Shown: positions 1-10,790, counted from the first letter of the stretch. The stretch: DNA of 64,000 nt from Shewanella putrefaciens (GCF_016406325.1 NZ_CP066370.1:682001-746000), one strand, 5' to 3'. Translations and numbers: made by a program. Notes: generated by a model from the sequence alone, not told the origin.

Positions 1-170
1 CCAGCAACGAGGCCGACGTAATAGGCAGACATCATGCTACCAATCCAAAGTTGTGGCACATTCGCTACAGAGAGCCTAAGTCCTAAATAAGTGGTAAGTA
101 AACCACCTGCCAACACAGTTAAGAGCGTTGTGCTATATAAAGAGGCGAAAGTGCGTAGCGGGTTTGCCAT
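1..170 (-). CDS. MFS transporter, N-terminal part (runs off the left edge)
   Basis: The minus strand opens with ATG at 168-170 and stays open to the window edge, giving about 56 residues. The start reads MANPLRTFASLYSTTLLTVL and is followed by a hydrophobic helix, then a second segment containing MSAYYVGLVAG. This resembles the first two membrane helices of YcaD-type major facilitator proteins, where the second helix begins with a similar SSYFTG-like motif. The substrate cannot be told from this fragment. The gene is cut by the window, not broken. Confidence 0.6.
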   Translation of the reverse strand, partial: MANPLRTFASLYSTTLLTVLAGGLLTTYLGLRLSVANVPQLWIGSMMSAYYVGLVA

Positions 171-490
171 ATACTACTCCTAAGGCGTGTTAACTTTCCG
201 ATGTTGAATTTTGTCTGCCTTGTATAAAAAAGTGTCAAATCACTCTAAACACCAACACAGCCAAAAACGCAAACAAGATAATTCTTGGCTAGTATATCAG
301 GGGTTGGTGTTTGTAGAGTGTTGCAAATTGTTGGTGATTATCGATTTATTTTTCGTTTTTGTGTATGGGTCACTAAATTATGACCACAGAAGCATAAATG
401 GTGCTTCAGATTACACGGAGATAATGGCGGTTTTGCACAAGGAGTTTGGGTTTAACCAAGGTTAATCGATGGTCCATTAATCCAAACAAT
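171..490. other. Intergenic region with no supported gene
   Basis: This lies between the start of the MFS gene and the 3' end of the DUF481 gene. A plus-strand open frame at 211-465 starts with TTG, has no convincing ribosome binding site and looks like no protein family, so I do not call it. Promoter elements for the MFS gene are expected here but none is clear. Confidence 0.5.
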
Positions 491-1234
491 TTACCTAAAT
501 GTATAGAGTAGATTGAATGTCGTTATCGTATCAGTTTGCTGACTCCCTTCGGGAACCACTTCAGTGTATTTAATGTTCATTCCAATTTTAAACGCCCAAT
601 CCTGAAATACGAGGTTTTTGTAGCTCATATCTAAAGTCAGTGTGTTGTTATTTTCCCCAACTTCAGCGGTGAGATCGGCATTGATACTCGTGTATTCCTG
701 TAGTTTTTGAGAAAACTTCGCCGCTGTACGTAAAATGGCATCTTTTTCTGCGTCTGGATCGGGAACAGAAGTAGACTCAGCGGGTAAGTTATAACGGTAA
801 CCAGGACCTATTTCGAGACTCAGCTTTGTTTTATGATTACTAATAGCATTAAAACCATAACCACTTGAAAGTGTTGATATCTGGGTATAGCTACCAAATT
901 GGTCCCACGTAAAGTCCCCACGGCCAAAAACATACCCTTTATTGAGCTTATAGTTTGACTGCAATTGCAGTTCATATTTTTCTGAAGTGGTTTGGCTTTT
1001 TTCGGATGCAAAGTAAGCTTTTAATGTGGCTTCTTGTTTGGTTTGTTTCGTGTCGTAAATGAGCTGGGTTCGGCCATTAAAACTACTCGATTCGGTATTA
1101 CCTGTATTTAGCTGTAATCCTGCTTCGACTTCAGCCGTAAAGTCGCTAGGAGGCTCCTGATAGTCGGGGGGGACGAGCGCAAATGCCGGCATTGAAAGAG
1201 AACATAAACTGATAAGAGCGGTAACTTTTAGCAT
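491..1234 (-). CDS. DUF481 family outer-membrane protein (YdiY-like)
   Basis: The 247-residue protein has a signal peptide ending near MPAFA (about residue 18) and then alternating polar/aromatic strands typical of an outer-membrane beta-barrel. The segment EAGLQLNTGNTESSSFNG and the closing strand ending in NLLYTFR are characteristic of the DUF481 family, often annotated as salt-induced outer-membrane protein YdiY. Length fits the family. It stands alone, divergent from the rpsF operon across about 210 bp. Family membership is clear; the physiological role is not known. Confidence 0.85.
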   Translation of the reverse strand: MLKVTALISLCSLSMPAFALVPPDYQEPPSDFTAEVEAGLQLNTGNTESSSFNGRTQLIYDTKQTKQEATLKAYFASEKSQTTSEKYELQLQSNYKLNKGYVFGRGDFTWDQFGSYTQISTLSSGYGFNAISNHKTKLSLEIGPGYRYNLPAESTSVPDPDAEKDAILRTAAKFSQKLQEYTSINADLTAEVGENNNTLTLDMSYKNLVFQDWAFKIGMNIKYTEVVPEGSQQTDTITTFNLLYTFR

Positions 1235-1447
1235 TGTATTTTATTCTTGGTTGGCTGATTTCAGATATCCGAATGGGGGCGAGGCGTCATCATACCTGTA
1301 TTGGCAAGCGAGGCAAAGTTATTGCTTGAGTTTCGCGTCTGCTTTCTGTACTATCTCGCGCTCAAATCAGTCACTAATTTTCGTTCCTTGCCTCTATTTG
1401 GTTTGACTGAGCCAATACCGAGGCTACATAACCGTAAGGAGCAATAA

Positions 1448-1843
1448 ATGCGTCATTACGAAATCGTATTTATGGTTCACCCAGATCAAAGTGAACAAGT
1501 ACCAGGTATGATTGAGCGTTACACAGGTGTTATCACCGAAGCTAACGGCACAATCCACCGTTTAGAAGATTGGGGCCGTCGCCAATTGGCTTACCCAATC
1601 CAAGATCTGCATAAAGCTCACTACGTTCTGATGAACGTTGAAGCACCTGCAGAAACGATCGAAGAGCTAGAAACAGCTTTCCGTTTCAACGACGCAGTTC
1701 TGCGTAACATGGTAATGCGTACTAAAGTTGCCGTTACTGAAGCATCTCCAATGGCTAGAGCTAGAGATGAGCGCGATTCACGTCGTGGCCCAGCTGGCGA
1801 ACGCTCATACGATGAAGCTCACGCTGAAGAAATCGGTGAGTAA
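1448..1843 (+). CDS. rpsF: 30S ribosomal protein S6
   Basis: 131 residues starting [20 protein letters not shown], a textbook S6 N-terminus. It has the [14 protein letters not shown] segment and the acidic C-terminal tail found in gammaproteobacteria. S6 binds 16S rRNA as a heterodimer with S18, encoded two genes downstream. It heads the classic rpsF-priB-rpsR-rplI operon. A good ribosome binding site (aaggag) precedes the ATG. The leader contains CCG-bearing stretches near 1418 and 1431 that could belong to the known S6:S18 autoregulatory leader motif, but I cannot confirm the fold. Confidence 0.98.
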   Translation: MRHYEIVFMVHPDQSEQVPGMIERYTGVITEANGTIHRLEDWGRRQLAYPIQDLHKAHYVLMNVEAPAETIEELETAFRFNDAVLRNMVMRTKVAVTEASPMARARDERDSRRGPAGERSYDEAHAEEIGE

Positions 1844-1851
1844 GTTTATCT

Positions 1852-2396
<545 letters not shown>

Positions 2397-2432
2397 TTGC
2401 AGTATTCCTAATCGAATATAGAGGATTTGATA

Positions 2433-2885
2433 ATGAACGTTATTCTGCTTGATAAAATCGCTAACCTAGGTAACTTGGGTGACCAAGTTGTAGTTAAGGC
2501 TGGTTACGCTCGTAACTACCTGCTGCCACAAGGTAAAGCTGTTGTTGCTAACGAAAGCAACGTTAAAGTATTTGAAGCTCGTCGCGCTGAATTAGAAGCT
2601 AAATTAGCTGCTGAATTAGCTGCTGCTAACCAACGCGCTGAGAAAATCACTGCCCTGGAAGCGGTTGTTATCGCTTCTAAAGCGGGTGATGAAGGCAAAC
2701 TGTTTGGTTCAGTTGGCAACCGTGACATCGCTGATGCAGTAACTGCTGCTGGTGTTGAGCTGGCTAAATCAGAAGTTCGTTTACCATTAGGCGCTCTGCG
2801 TACTACTGGCGACTTCGAAGTTGAAGTTCAGTTACACACTGAAGTTAAAGCTGTTGTTAAAGTTTCTATCGTTGCAGAAGCTTAA
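2433..2885 (+). CDS. rplI: 50S ribosomal protein L9
   Basis: 150 residues starting [19 protein letters not shown]. It has the N-terminal globular domain, the long charged central helix (about residues 40-75) and a C-terminal RNA-binding domain. The ATG at 2433 is chosen over an in-frame TTG at 2427 because gagga lies at the right distance and the family starts with MNVIL or MQVIL. It is the last gene of the operon and is followed by a strong terminator. Confidence 0.98.
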   Translation: MNVILLDKIANLGNLGDQVVVKAGYARNYLLPQGKAVVANESNVKVFEARRAELEAKLAAELAAANQRAEKITALEAVVIASKAGDEGKLFGSVGNRDIADAVTAAGVELAKSEVRLPLGALRTTGDFEVEVQLHTEVKAVVKVSIVAEA

Positions 2886-2904
2886 TTACATACTGCTTTA
2901 AACT

Positions 2905-2933
2905 AAAAAAACACCGCTTCGGCGGTGTTTTTT
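2905..2933 (+). terminator. Rho-independent terminator of the rpsF operon
   Basis: The stem ACACCGC / GCGGTGT has a short cttcg-type loop flanked by A and T runs, 20 bases after the rplI stop. The A-run on the left makes it usable in both directions. Confidence 0.9.
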
Positions 2934-3060
2934 TATGGTTGAAATTCAGTGTTGGGTGCCATGTTATGGCTTGAGCAAGTTTTGATAGGGAATGAATGCG
3001 GTAAGTAATCGGTACACATTCAATCTTAAACTACATAAGTGGCTAAGCTCGCTTAAATAA

Positions 3061-3096
3061 AAACCGCTCATTGCATAACAGTGAGCGGTTTTTTGT
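3061..3096 (-). terminator. Terminator after the S46 peptidase gene
   Basis: AAACCGCTCA and GTGAGCGGTTT form a 10-11 bp stem with T-rich and A-rich flanks, 28 bases beyond the stop of the minus-strand peptidase gene. It could act bidirectionally. Confidence 0.8.
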
Positions 3097-3123
3097 CTAT
3101 AGCAACTGATTTAGCTTAGAAGA

Positions 3124-5322
3124 TTAATTTCTCACTAAATCCAGTTCTTTAATCAGATTATCGGCATGGTCAACTTTATCCATCATCCACAGGATATAAC
3201 GGATATCCACGTGTACGGCGCGGGTGATTGTCGGATTGAAGAACCAATCCTTAGTAATCGCTTCATAGGTAGAGTCGAAGTTAAGGCCCACCAATTCCCC
3301 TTTACCGTTAAAGACGGGTGAACCTGAGTTGCCACCTGTGGTATCTACACTCGATAAGAAGTTAACCGGTACTGAGTTAAATTCTTCAGGCTTGTCTAAA
3401 CAAGAAAATAGCTTGCAAATCCAGCCGCGGGGATCTTGATAAACTGACTTCACAAGATGATCGCCAAAGCGTTGCTCGTGAATCGCATCGAGCAGTTTTT
3501 TGGGGGCATTGTAGGGTTCGGCTCCTGTGTGTTTAGCCACTATGCCATCCAGACGAGTAAACGGCTGTTTATAGAGTGCATCACGGGATTGATAACCATC
3601 CACCATACCGTAGCTGATACGAAGTGTACCGTTGGCATCAGGGTAGACAGGCCAGTTATTGGCTTTGTAATACTCGATAACCGCGGCCATATAGTCAGGA
3701 CGCGCAGTCGATAACTTACCATCGAGTATTTTTTCCGCTTTCTCCTGTGCCATATTGGTATCGTAGAGCGCAACGGCTAAACGAATAAAGGGATCGGTAC
3801 TGGTTTCGAAGGTTGTCGTATCGGCATCCATCCAGGCGAGACGCTGGGCTTGGTCTGTGAGCGTCGTGAGTGAATACAAACCATCGAGTTTGGCCTCGAG
3901 ATTTGTCTCTTTATTGTTGAGATCCAGTGCATCATCAAGGGCTGCTATGCGATTCGGTTGAGCAAGATACGCTGTGAGGTCTTGTCGCCATAGGGTCTTA
4001 TCTACATCAACGTGAAAGCTTGAATCGATACGTTTTAAGCGCGAGCTAAACATCGCCAAATCACGCTCCTGATAACCAATTTCGCGTTCAGCATCGCTCT
4101 TTTGTTTTTCCTTCGCAAGGCGATAAAGGCTGTTAGCGGCGGTTAACAGTGTGCTCGATTGGGCATTGGTAAAGTAATAATTACTCTGGAATACTTGTTG
4201 CTGCTCGGCGAGTAACACTTCTAGTTCTGCAATAAGATTTTGATTTAGTTTAGGGTTTTGTTTAAGCCAAGCTAAAAAATTATCTTCACGACTTTGCTTA
4301 ATGCCAATGATATCCGTTGCTTTAAAACCCGCTAATAGGCCATTAAGTTTCTTCATTCGGTTGGCCATTGAGGCCATATTACCAGCGTATTTTATGGCGA
4401 TATCCGCATCTTCCTGACCCATGGCTTCGATGGTATCAATCTGTAATTGATAGCGTTTGGCTTGGGTTGGATAGAGCCAATCACTGGCAAATTTAAGCTC
4501 GCTAGTGAGATTATAGCGGCTAGTCGTTCCGGGATAACCCGCAACAAACACGCCATCACCAGCCTTAACGCCATCGGCATTCACTTTAAGGTAGCTTTTC
4601 GGTTTGTAGGGAATGTTATCTTCCGCATAGGCTGCGGGCTTACCATCTTTACCCACGTAAGCCCGTAGGAAGGCAAAATCCCCCGAATGGCGTGGATATT
4701 CATAATTATCGATATCACCACCATAACCGCCAACACTTTCTGGCGGTGCATAGACTAAACGTACATCGCGGATCATCAATTGCTTGATTAAGTAGTATTC
4801 TAAGCCGTTATGAAAACTACGGACATTACAGCGATAGTTATCATCCACTTCACAGTTTTTTATGAGTGCTTTGCTATTATTTTGAATTTCTTCATAGCGG
4901 GTGAGGGGATCTTGGCTTAACTCTTTCGTGACGTCCTTGGTTACATCGGTGACGGCTTCGGTAATATATAAACGCTCGTTCGGCCCAGCCGAAGGTTCTT
5001 TATCCATTGATGTGGCTAAAAAGCCTTGTTCTAGATAGTTATGTTCTTGCTTAGTGTTATATTGTATCGCTTTGTAGGCACAATGATGGTTTGTCACAAC
5101 TAGCCCTTGGGGGGAGACAAAACTGGCGGTACAATAGCCCAGCCCGACAACGGCATTCATTGGATAGCTAGTTAGATCGGCCAGTTTTTCGGCAGGAATG
5201 TCGATTCCGCGTTCACTGAGTTTGTCTGCAATTGAAGGCATTTGATAAGGTTGCCATTGCCCTTCGTCGGCATTTGCTATGCCGGATGTCAGTACTAAGG
5301 TCGCAACCAGTGCAATACGCAT
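3124..5322 (-). CDS. S46 family serine peptidase (dipeptidyl-peptidase 7/11 type)
   Basis: 732 residues with a signal peptide ending near GIANA (about residue 18), so the enzyme is periplasmic. The chymotrypsin-like fold shows the catalytic histidine in TNHHCAY (about residues 78-83) and the nucleophilic serine in GGNSGSPVFN (about residue 655). The tyrosine/glycine-rich stretch with GDIDNYEYPRH near residue 205 is the usual site of the catalytic aspartate. S46 enzymes remove dipeptides from peptide N-termini and are common, often in several copies, in peptide-consuming Shewanella. The gene is monocistronic. Whether it prefers acidic (DPP11) or hydrophobic (DPP7) residues cannot be read confidently here. 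Confidence 0.93.
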   Translation of the reverse strand: MRIALVATLVLTSGIANADEGQWQPYQMPSIADKLSERGIDIPAEKLADLTSYPMNAVVGLGYCTASFVSPQGLVVTNHHCAYKAIQYNTKQEHNYLEQGFLATSMDKEPSAGPNERLYITEAVTDVTKDVTKELSQDPLTRYEEIQNNSKALIKNCEVDDNYRCNVRSFHNGLEYYLIKQLMIRDVRLVYAPPESVGGYGGDIDNYEYPRHSGDFAFLRAYVGKDGKPAAYAEDNIPYKPKSYLKVNADGVKAGDGVFVAGYPGTTSRYNLTSELKFASDWLYPTQAKRYQLQIDTIEAMGQEDADIAIKYAGNMASMANRMKKLNGLLAGFKATDIIGIKQSREDNFLAWLKQNPKLNQNLIAELEVLLAEQQQVFQSNYYFTNAQSSTLLTAANSLYRLAKEKQKSDAEREIGYQERDLAMFSSRLKRIDSSFHVDVDKTLWRQDLTAYLAQPNRIAALDDALDLNNKETNLEAKLDGLYSLTTLTDQAQRLAWMDADTTTFETSTDPFIRLAVALYDTNMAQEKAEKILDGKLSTARPDYMAAVIEYYKANNWPVYPDANGTLRISYGMVDGYQSRDALYKQPFTRLDGIVAKHTGAEPYNAPKKLLDAIHEQRFGDHLVKSVYQDPRGWICKLFSCLDKPEEFNSVPVNFLSSVDTTGGNSGSPVFNGKGELVGLNFDSTYEAITKDWFFNPTITRAVHVDIRYILWMMDKVDHADNLIKELDLVRN

Positions 5323-5440
5323 GTCTTTTCCTTATTGATTGTTAGAGTGTCCGTTGGAACAGGATAACAGGTAAACCACCTGTTGCTTAACGCGGGTTTT
5401 ATATCATATTTTGTTAAGTTGTTGGAAATCGGGAGTGTTA

Positions 5441-6847
5441 ATGTCACAACAAGGTGCTTTTAAGCCTAAAAGTAAGCCAAGAGATTTGCAGCTAGATGGA
5501 CTCAAGCTGCCACCGCATTCTATTGAGGCTGAACAATCGGTATTAGGCGGCCTAATGTTGGACGCCGATGCTTGGGATAAGGTGGCTGAAACGGTCGTAA
5601 AAGAAGATTTTTACTCGCGCTCGCACCGGATGATTTTTGCGGCGATGCACCGCCTAGTGGAAACCAGTCAGCCCATCGATTTGATCACGGTTTCTGAGCA
5701 ACTTGAGCTTGAAAATCAGCTCGAAGAAGCGGGAGGTTTTGCCTACTTAGGTGAAATTGCTAAGAATACTCCCAGTGCCGGCAATATTGTCTCCTATGCT
5801 GAGATTGTTCGCGAACGTGCAGTAGTCAGAGAGATGATCCGAGTCGCCCATGAAATTGCCGATGCGGGTTATAACCCCGAAGGCCGAGACTCCAGTGCTT
5901 TGCTCGATTTAGCCGAAAGCAAAGTCTTTAAGATTGCCGAGCAACGCACCAATGCCAACGAAGGCCCTGAAGGCATCAAAACCATTCTTGAAAAAACCGT
6001 CGATAAGATTGAGAAGCTCTATAACAACCCGCACAACGGTGTAACTGGGGTATCGAGTGGTTTTAGTGATCTCGATAAAATGACCGCAGGTTTCCAATCT
6101 GGCGACTTGATTATCGTGGCGGCACGTCCATCCATGGGTAAAACGACCTTTGCGATGAACCTCTGCGAACAGGCAGCGATGAATGAAGATAAACCCGTAC
6201 TTATTTTCAGTCTCGAGATGCCATCCGAACAAATTATGATGCGTATGCTCGCCTCATTAGGCCGCGTCGATCAGACTAAAATCCGTACTGGTCAACTTGA
6301 TGATGAAGATTGGGCGCGGGTGTCATCGACCATGGGGATTATGCTCGAGCAGGGTAAAATGTATATCGACGATGGTTCTGGTTTAACGCCGACGGAAGTG
6401 CGTAGCCGCGCCCGTCGTATTGCTCGTGAATACGGTGGCTTATCTATGATCATGGTCGACTACTTACAGTTGATGCAAGTGCCCGCTTTATCTGAAAACC
6501 GAACGCTTGAAATTGCCGAAATCTCTCGCTCACTTAAAGCCTTGGCGAAAGAACTAGAGATCCCTGTTATTGCCCTGTCTCAGCTTAACCGATCACTGGA
6601 GCAACGAGCCGATAAACGTCCGGTCAACTCAGACTTACGTGAATCGGGATCTATCGAGCAGGATGCGGATCTCATCATGTTTATTTACCGTGATGAAGTG
6701 TATAACAACGATTCTCCAGACAAAGGCACGGCTGAAATTATTATCGGTAAGCAGCGTAACGGTCCTATTGGGCGGGTACGCTTAACCTTCCAAGGTCAGT
6801 ATTCTCGCTTCGATAATTATGCAGGCCCTCAGTTTGAAGAAGATTAA
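5441..6847 (+). CDS. dnaB: Replicative DNA helicase
   Basis: 468 residues. The N-terminal domain contains PPHSIEAEQSVLGGLMLD and the RecA-like motor begins near residue 190 with Walker A ARPSMGKTTFA. Walker B is in MIMVDYLQLM and the SQLNRSLEQR motif follows. DnaB unwinds DNA at the replication fork as a hexamer. The ATG at 5441 is preferred over a TTG 30 bases upstream because gggag lies just before it and the family length is about 470. No intein is present. It is followed by alr, a common gammaproteobacterial neighbour. Confidence 0.98.
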   Translation: MSQQGAFKPKSKPRDLQLDGLKLPPHSIEAEQSVLGGLMLDADAWDKVAETVVKEDFYSRSHRMIFAAMHRLVETSQPIDLITVSEQLELENQLEEAGGFAYLGEIAKNTPSAGNIVSYAEIVRERAVVREMIRVAHEIADAGYNPEGRDSSALLDLAESKVFKIAEQRTNANEGPEGIKTILEKTVDKIEKLYNNPHNGVTGVSSGFSDLDKMTAGFQSGDLIIVAARPSMGKTTFAMNLCEQAAMNEDKPVLIFSLEMPSEQIMMRMLASLGRVDQTKIRTGQLDDEDWARVSSTMGIMLEQGKMYIDDGSGLTPTEVRSRARRIAREYGGLSMIMVDYLQLMQVPALSENRTLEIAEISRSLKALAKELEIPVIALSQLNRSLEQRADKRPVNSDLRESGSIEQDADLIMFIYRDEVYNNDSPDKGTAEIIIGKQRNGPIGRVRLTFQGQYSRFDNYAGPQFEED

Positions 6848-6989
6848 GCGATTGACGTGTCTGAGCATATAGATAGTGAGTTTTACAAGAACAAGTTGAT
6901 GGTGATAGAAGATAAGCAACGCTTATGTATTCTTTTTATTTCTCTGGCTTTTTATTTCCTGACTTTTTCCAGAATAGGCAAGGTAAATT

Positions 6990-8066
6990 TTGAAACCTTT
7001 TCCCCGTGCAGAAATTAGCAGTAGTGCACTGCAAAACAATTTAGCTGTGCTGCGTCAGCAGGCCAGCGCAAGCCAAGTGATGGCTGTTGTTAAGGCCAAT
7101 GGTTACGGCCATGGATTACTGAATGTGGCCAATTGTCTTGTGAACGCCGATGGTTTTGGGTTGGCGCGTTTAGAAGAAGCACTAGAATTACGAGCGGGTG
7201 GTGTAAAGGCGCGGCTGTTGTTACTCGAGGGATTCTTTCGTAGCACGGACTTACCTTTACTGGTTGCCCACGATATTGACACTGTGGTTCACCATGAATC
7301 GCAAATAGAGATGTTAGAGCAGGTTAAGCTCACTAAACCTGTCACCGTCTGGCTTAAAGTGGATTCTGGCATGCACAGATTAGGGGTCACGCCTGAGCAA
7401 TTTGCCACCGTTTATGCAAGATTGATGGCTTGCCCTAATATCGCAAAACCCATTCATCTGATGACGCATTTTGCCTGTGCCGATGAACCGGATAACCATT
7501 ATACAGATGTACAAATGGCCGCTTTTAATGAATTGACGGCGGGCTTACCGGGTTTTAGAACCTTAGCTAATTCTGCAGGAGCGCTTTATTGGCCCAAAAG
7601 CCAAGGTGATTGGATTAGACCCGGTATCGCACTTTATGGAGTGTCTCCCGTTGCTGGCGATTGTGGTACAAATCATGGGCTTATCCCCGCGATGAATCTC
7701 GTTTCGCGCCTTATCGCCGTGCGTGATCATAAAGCCAATCAGCCAGTCGGTTATGGCTGTTATTGGACGGCCAAACAAGATACCCGTTTAGGTGTAGTCG
7801 CTATTGGTTACGGCGATGGCTATCCTCGTAATGCGCCCGAAGGTACACCTGTATGGGTTAATGGCCGTAGAGTGCCCATCGTTGGTCGTGTCTCTATGGA
7901 TATGCTCACTGTGGATTTAGGCCAAGATGCGACTGATAAAGTCGGTGATGATGTTCTACTTTGGGGGCAGGACTTACCTGTCGAAGAAGTGGCAGAAAGG
8001 ATCGGCACTATCGCTTATGAGTTGGTGACTAAACTCACGCCAAGGGTGGCGGTATGTTTAGCTTAG
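6990..8066 (+). CDS. alr: Alanine racemase
   Basis: 358 residues of a fold-type III PLP enzyme that makes D-alanine for peptidoglycan. The PLP lysine is in [10 protein letters not shown] (Lys35). [18 protein letters not shown] and [12 protein letters not shown] are conserved active-site segments. The start is TTG at 6990, with aggt just upstream; the resulting [10 protein letters not shown] terminus matches the family and no suitable ATG lies earlier in frame. The 140-bp gap after dnaB holds no gene. Confidence 0.96.
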   Translation: MKPFPRAEISSSALQNNLAVLRQQASASQVMAVVKANGYGHGLLNVANCLVNADGFGLARLEEALELRAGGVKARLLLLEGFFRSTDLPLLVAHDIDTVVHHESQIEMLEQVKLTKPVTVWLKVDSGMHRLGVTPEQFATVYARLMACPNIAKPIHLMTHFACADEPDNHYTDVQMAAFNELTAGLPGFRTLANSAGALYWPKSQGDWIRPGIALYGVSPVAGDCGTNHGLIPAMNLVSRLIAVRDHKANQPVGYGCYWTAKQDTRLGVVAIGYGDGYPRNAPEGTPVWVNGRRVPIVGRVSMDMLTVDLGQDATDKVGDDVLLWGQDLPVEEVAERIGTIAYELVTKLTPRVAVCLA

Positions 8067-8088
8067 ATAGCGTTTTTTAGGTTAATCA

Positions 8089-8115
8089 GCGGCACGTATG
8101 TGCCGTTTTCTTTTA
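8089..8115 (+). terminator. Terminator after alr
   Basis: A stem of GGCAC / GTGCC, extended by flanking G-C pairs, has a four-base loop and is followed by TTTTCTTTT, 25 bases past the alr stop. Confidence 0.75.
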
Positions 8116-8139
8116 ATAACAGTAGCGATTTACTCACTG

Positions 8140-8604
8140 TTAGCTTTCAAAACAGATTTCAATAAAAGCAGTACCATGTGGGCTAGTAAAAGGCATAATA
8201 ATTTTGGTGCCATTGGCTTTATGGGAAATTGTATGGCCTTTTCCTGATACGACCATAGGCGTAGCCATTTCAAATTCATATCCTTTTTGCCCTAAAAGAT
8301 TTTTAGCGCCACCTGTGACCATATTGGTGATTTCACCGACCAAATCGGTGACTTCCTCATTAATTTTGCCAGGGTTCTCACCGAGCATATTCTGCATAAT
8401 CTGTAGTACAAGCGTTTGCTCAAATGTAATCGACAAGGATCCTTTAGTCTGTGGCCCAACCATACCGATCAATCCGGAAACATCTCCTTTGGCTAAGTTA
8501 TCATTTTTTATTTGGGGCTTGCCCGGCGTCAAATCCATACTCGCCATTGTTGAAATAACATTGAGTAGAGATTGTAGGAAAGGGTTAATAAAATTGACGT
8601 TCAT
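8140..8604 (-). CDS. cheX: CheX-type chemotaxis phosphatase family protein
   Basis: 154 residues starting MNVNFINPFLQSL. The CheX/CheC/FliY phosphatase signature is seen in the helix containing EITNMVTGGAKNLL (about residues 90-103), where a Glu and an Asn (E-x2-N) would attack phospho-CheY. The protein ends in a beta-hairpin that includes FIEICF. Members dephosphorylate CheY-P or related response regulators. It is alone here, convergent with alr and away from any chemotaxis cluster, so its response-regulator partner is unknown. Confidence 0.85.
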   Translation of the reverse strand: MNVNFINPFLQSLLNVISTMASMDLTPGKPQIKNDNLAKGDVSGLIGMVGPQTKGSLSITFEQTLVLQIMQNMLGENPGKINEEVTDLVGEITNMVTGGAKNLLGQKGYEFEMATPMVVSGKGHTISHKANGTKIIMPFTSPHGTAFIEICFES

Positions 8605-9117
8605 GCCTAAATTTGTCCTCTTTTAGCTCTAAGCCTGTCGGTTGTGGCTTATTTAAGACTAGTCGAAAAGTGGTTTAATCGCCGCAACTAGGATCACACT
8701 CTATCAGCTTAGATGAACTCGATATAAATGTACGGCTAATTTGACCATTTTCTTATCCTTTATTTGAATATTGCTAGGGAGGAGGCATTCCAAATACCTT
8801 GTTATCTCGTGTTTGCTGAAAAAGAAGTCCGTTGCTTATTCACAGGGAGATAAATCGCGATCTTCGTTTACGATACTAAGCATATCGATAAGGGGGTCTT
8901 TGCTTATTCTCCGCCGCCTTAATTTCCACAATATATGCGATTAGCGGTATAATGCGCGGCTAATATATTGTGAGCACGAAAGGGCAATGGCTATTTCTGT
9001 CTGTGCTTTTTGCGTTGTTATCGTCAATCTAGTCATGGGTTAACTTGAGCGTGAGCTTACAATGTCTCAATTTTACAATGGCTAGCTAGGCAAGAAGCCA
9101 CTTGGAAAGAGTCCATC
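8605..9117. other. Intergenic region upstream of dusA
   Basis: About 510 bases between divergent cheX and dusA without a supported gene. No clear hairpin, repeat or known operator was seen. It is AT-rich around 8930-8990 and probably contains the promoters of both genes. Confidence 0.45.
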
Positions 9118-10149
9118 ATGTCTCAACACAGAATAGATGTTAATACTTTGAAAAATAACAATATTGATACTTACTCACTCGATAGAACCTTTTCCATTGC
9201 GCCCATGTTGGATTGGACGGACCGGCACTATCGTTATTTTGCACGTTTAATGTCGGCTAAGGCATTGTTATACACAGAAATGGTGACTACAGGGGCGATA
9301 CTGCATGGTCGTGGTGATTACTTGGCCTATAACCAAGAAGAGCATCCTTTGGCACTGCAGTTAGGTGGTTCTAACCCGCAGGATTTAGCGCGTTGCGCTA
9401 AACTCGCGGCGGAGCGCGGTTATGATGAAGTGAATCTCAATGTCGGTTGCCCTTCAGATCGCGTGCAAAATGGTCGTTTCGGTGCTTGTTTAATGGCTGA
9501 GCCTGAGCTTGTGGCTGAGTGTGTGGATGCCATGAAGCAAGTTGTTGATATTCCAGTTACAGTCAAAACCCGCATCGGTATTGATGAGCAAGACAGTTAT
9601 GAATTTCTCACGTACTTTATCGATATTGTCAACGCCAAGGGATGCACGGATTTTACTATTCATGCTCGTAAGGCTTGGTTACAAGGATTGAGTCCAAAAG
9701 AAAATCGCGAGATCCCACCACTTGATTATGAGCGAGTATATCAACTTAAACGTGATTATCCCGTGCTGAATATCAGTATTAATGGTGGAGTTACAACACT
9801 TGAGCAAGCGCAAGGGCATTTAGCACAACTTGATGGAGTGATGATGGGGCGTGAGGCGTACCAAAATCCTTATATACTTGCGCGGGTTGATCAAGTGCTT
9901 TGCGGTAGTCAAAGAGCGGTAATTAGCCGTGAGGATGTCATTGAGGCTATGTTGCCCTATATTGAAGCGCATTTGCAGGCGGGTGGACGCTTAAATCATA
10001 TCACTCGCCATATGATTGGTTTATTTCAAGGGTTACCAGGTGCTCGGGCTTGGCGTCGTTATTTAAGTGAAAACGCCCATAAAAATGGTGCAGGGATCGA
10101 GACTGTTAGGCAGGCCTTTCAAAGTATCCAGACAGAAATGGCTGTGTGA
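9118..10149 (+). CDS. dusA: tRNA-dihydrouridine(20/20a) synthase
   Basis: 343 residues of an FMN-binding TIM barrel that reduces uridine in the tRNA D-loop. It shows [16 protein letters not shown] near the N-terminus, the NVGCPSDRV motif with the catalytic cysteine near residue 115, VKTRIGID and the C-terminal [14 protein letters not shown] helix typical of DusA rather than DusB or DusC. About 25 residues precede the barrel; the true start could be slightly downstream, but the ATG at 9118 is acceptable. Confidence 0.95.
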   Translation: MSQHRIDVNTLKNNNIDTYSLDRTFSIAPMLDWTDRHYRYFARLMSAKALLYTEMVTTGAILHGRGDYLAYNQEEHPLALQLGGSNPQDLARCAKLAAERGYDEVNLNVGCPSDRVQNGRFGACLMAEPELVAECVDAMKQVVDIPVTVKTRIGIDEQDSYEFLTYFIDIVNAKGCTDFTIHARKAWLQGLSPKENREIPPLDYERVYQLKRDYPVLNISINGGVTTLEQAQGHLAQLDGVMMGREAYQNPYILARVDQVLCGSQRAVISREDVIEAMLPYIEAHLQAGGRLNHITRHMIGLFQGLPGARAWRRYLSENAHKNGAGIETVRQAFQSIQTEMAV

Positions 10150-10287
10150 TTTTTGTTCTGATAAAAAATGGTGAAATTAGCTAAAGTGAGTAGTTTTTTT
10201 CACCACTTCTTATTTTTAATTTTTACCTCTCTAAATTCACCTTAAATAAATTTATTTATTTTCAGTATGTTATTCGTTTTTTAAAAG

Positions 10288-10304
10288 TTGGCACGTCATT
10301 TGTA
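10288..10304 (+). promoter_or_regulatory. Candidate sigma-54 promoter
   Basis: TTGGCACG followed by TCAT and TTGTA matches the -24 GG element of the sigma-54 consensus. The -12 element is TTGT rather than TTGC. It lies about 43 bases upstream of the small secreted protein gene. Together with the PspC-like gene downstream it suggests activation by a PspF-type enhancer-binding protein; that link is inference. Confidence 0.6.
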
Positions 10305-10346
10305 ATACTCCCTTTGTCAAGTTAATTAATCGAAAGGGAAGACATC

Positions 10347-10637
10347 ATGTTTACTTCAAATCTTAAAAAATCAGTTCAAATGAGTGTGTTATGTGTTGGA
10401 TTAATCAGTAGTGCTATGGTGCATGCCCAAGCAGCCCCAATGTCAGATGTGGCGGTTGCAATTGAAAAAACACTCACAACGCAGGCTCAAGAGTTGTTAG
10501 TGAGTGCTAAACGTGAGTTAGTGCTGTCACTACACACACAACTTGCAGAAAGTATCTACGACTTTAATAACCAACTTAGCTTAAGTGCTGACAATAAAAC
10601 TGAATCGGCCGCAGCCGTTGAATATAGTGCGAAGTAG
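10347..10637 (+). CDS. Small secreted protein of a psp-like locus
   Basis: 96 residues with a clean signal peptide (MFTSNLKKSVQMSVLCVG..., cleavage after VHAQA near residue 30) and a mostly helical remainder rich in Ala, Glu and Gln. The start has a strong ribosome binding site (gaaaggga). It is the first gene behind the candidate sigma-54 promoter and precedes a tiny membrane protein and a PspC-domain protein, so a role in envelope stress is plausible. I recognise no named family. Confidence 0.7.
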   Translation: MFTSNLKKSVQMSVLCVGLISSAMVHAQAAPMSDVAVAIEKTLTTQAQELLVSAKRELVLSLHTQLAESIYDFNNQLSLSADNKTESAAAVEYSAK

Positions 10638-10649
10638 TAGGATCTGCCT

Positions 10650-10760
10650 ATGTGGTTTGTAGCCCATCTAGTGACTTTGCTACTGCTACCAGTGATTAGC
10701 CTCGCGTTGTTTTCAGGAATTATCTGCTGGTTTCAGCGGCACTGTTGCAGCGAAAAATAA
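10650..10760 (+). CDS. 36-residue single-span membrane protein
   Basis: A short frame starts at ATG 10650 (MWFVAHLVTLLLLPVISLAL) and ends at 10760. It contains one hydrophobic helix (about residues 4-28) followed by a basic, cysteine-containing tail. It sits 12 bases after the secreted protein gene and 30 bases before the PspC-like gene, like the small PspB/PspD proteins of phage-shock operons. Size and placement favour a real gene, but sequence similarity to PspB is not evident. Confidence 0.5.
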   Translation: MWFVAHLVTLLLLPVISLALFSGIICWFQRHCCSEK

Positions 10761-10790
10761 GCGCGTATTTAAGTGATGAGGGAGTTTAAA

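Noticed and set aside
211..465. 84-codon plus-strand frame in the first intergenic region
   Set aside because: TTG start, no ribosome binding site and no protein-like pattern; probably chance.
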